A stretch of DNA of 5,975 nucleotides from assembly GCA_018970845.1 (NCBI GenBank), contig JAGWVO010000240.1:1-5975 (forward strand), written 5' to 3'. Source of the stretch: Planctomycetota bacterium. Its GTDB lineage: Bacteria; Planctomycetota; Planctomycetia; Gemmatales; Gemmataceae. A program made the position numbers and the translations under genes. Below, piece by piece: positions 5,931 to 5,975 of this stretch. Each line of letters begins with the position of its first letter. Position 1 is the stretch's first letter. The notes beneath the pieces were generated by a model. It was given only the letters and a program-made list of their open reading frames with translations, did no database searches and had not been told where the DNA came from.

Positions 5931-5975
5931 GTGTGGACTCCACGACGAATCCTGATGCTGGCCTTTGGCTGGGTG
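5931..5975 (+). CDS. Start of a gene downstream of kdsC (partial, N-terminal membrane anchor)
   Basis: An open frame begins at GTG 5931-5933, 6 nt after the kdsC stop, and runs off the window: (M)WTPRRILMLAFGWV. An in-frame ATG at 5955-5957 is the alternative start. Basic residues followed by a hydrophobic run look like a signal anchor. In many Gram-negative genomes kdsC is followed by lptC, whose product has one N-terminal membrane helix in the LPS export bridge, so an LptC-like protein is a reasonable guess, but 15 codons cannot prove it. GGAAG (5926-5930) touches the GTG, which is too close for a good ribosome site for that codon. A second open frame from GTG 5933 also exists, so the start is uncertain. 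Confidence 0.4.
   Translation, partial: MWTPRRILMLAFGWV

Noticed and set aside
1..5975. Mobile element, CRISPR array, tRNA, phage or defence genes
   Set aside because: No direct repeat array, terminal inverted repeats, transposase or integrase motifs, or tRNA-like cloverleaf were seen anywhere on reading both strands.

Overview
The window is about 6 kb of GC-rich bacterial chromosome with ordinary, tightly packed genes. The gene families suggest a Gram-negative member of the PVC superphylum, most likely Planctomycetota. The clues are a secreted 3-keto-disaccharide hydrolase (DUF1080) protein of a subtype common in that group, an ABC-2 permease and a zinc-ribbon membrane protein that look like planctomycete versions, and a Kdo-8-phosphate phosphatase (KdsC), which implies an LPS-type outer membrane. 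This placement rests on remembered family resemblance, not on a search.

Layout: (1) At the left edge is the 3' end of an FKBP-type peptidyl-prolyl isomerase (+ strand). Its stop overlaps the 3' end of the next, convergent gene by 14 bp. (2) A minus-strand run reads from about 3555 down to 140: an ABC-2 permease, then an Alg5/DPM1-like GT2 glycosyltransferase, then a GT39/PMT_2-like membrane glycosyltransferase only 3 nt after the GT2 stop. (3) Divergent from the permease, on the + strand, is the secreted DUF1080 protein (3663-4652). A GC-rich hairpin at 4681-4706 lies between it and the next, convergent gene. (4) A minus-strand, three-helix membrane protein with two CxxC knuckles (4706-5299) has no assigned function. 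(5) Divergent from it, on the + strand, is kdsC, followed at once by the first codons of another gene that starts like a membrane-anchored protein (LptC-like is a guess).

How they may work together: the GT2 probably loads a hexose onto a polyprenyl phosphate on the cytoplasmic side, and the GT39 enzyme probably uses that lipid-linked sugar on the outer face. This would be a two-enzyme surface glycosylation unit. KdsC belongs to Kdo synthesis for LPS. The DUF1080 protein probably acts on sugars in the periplasm or outside the cell. Cell-envelope carbohydrate chemistry is therefore the common theme, although these genes sit in at least four transcription units.

I see no tRNA or rRNA, CRISPR array, insertion sequence, integrase, phage gene or defence system, and no convincing sign of an undescribed multigene system. 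The points most worth a second look are the GT2-GT39 pair with an ABC-2 permease that lacks a visible ATPase, and the uncharacterised CxxC membrane protein.
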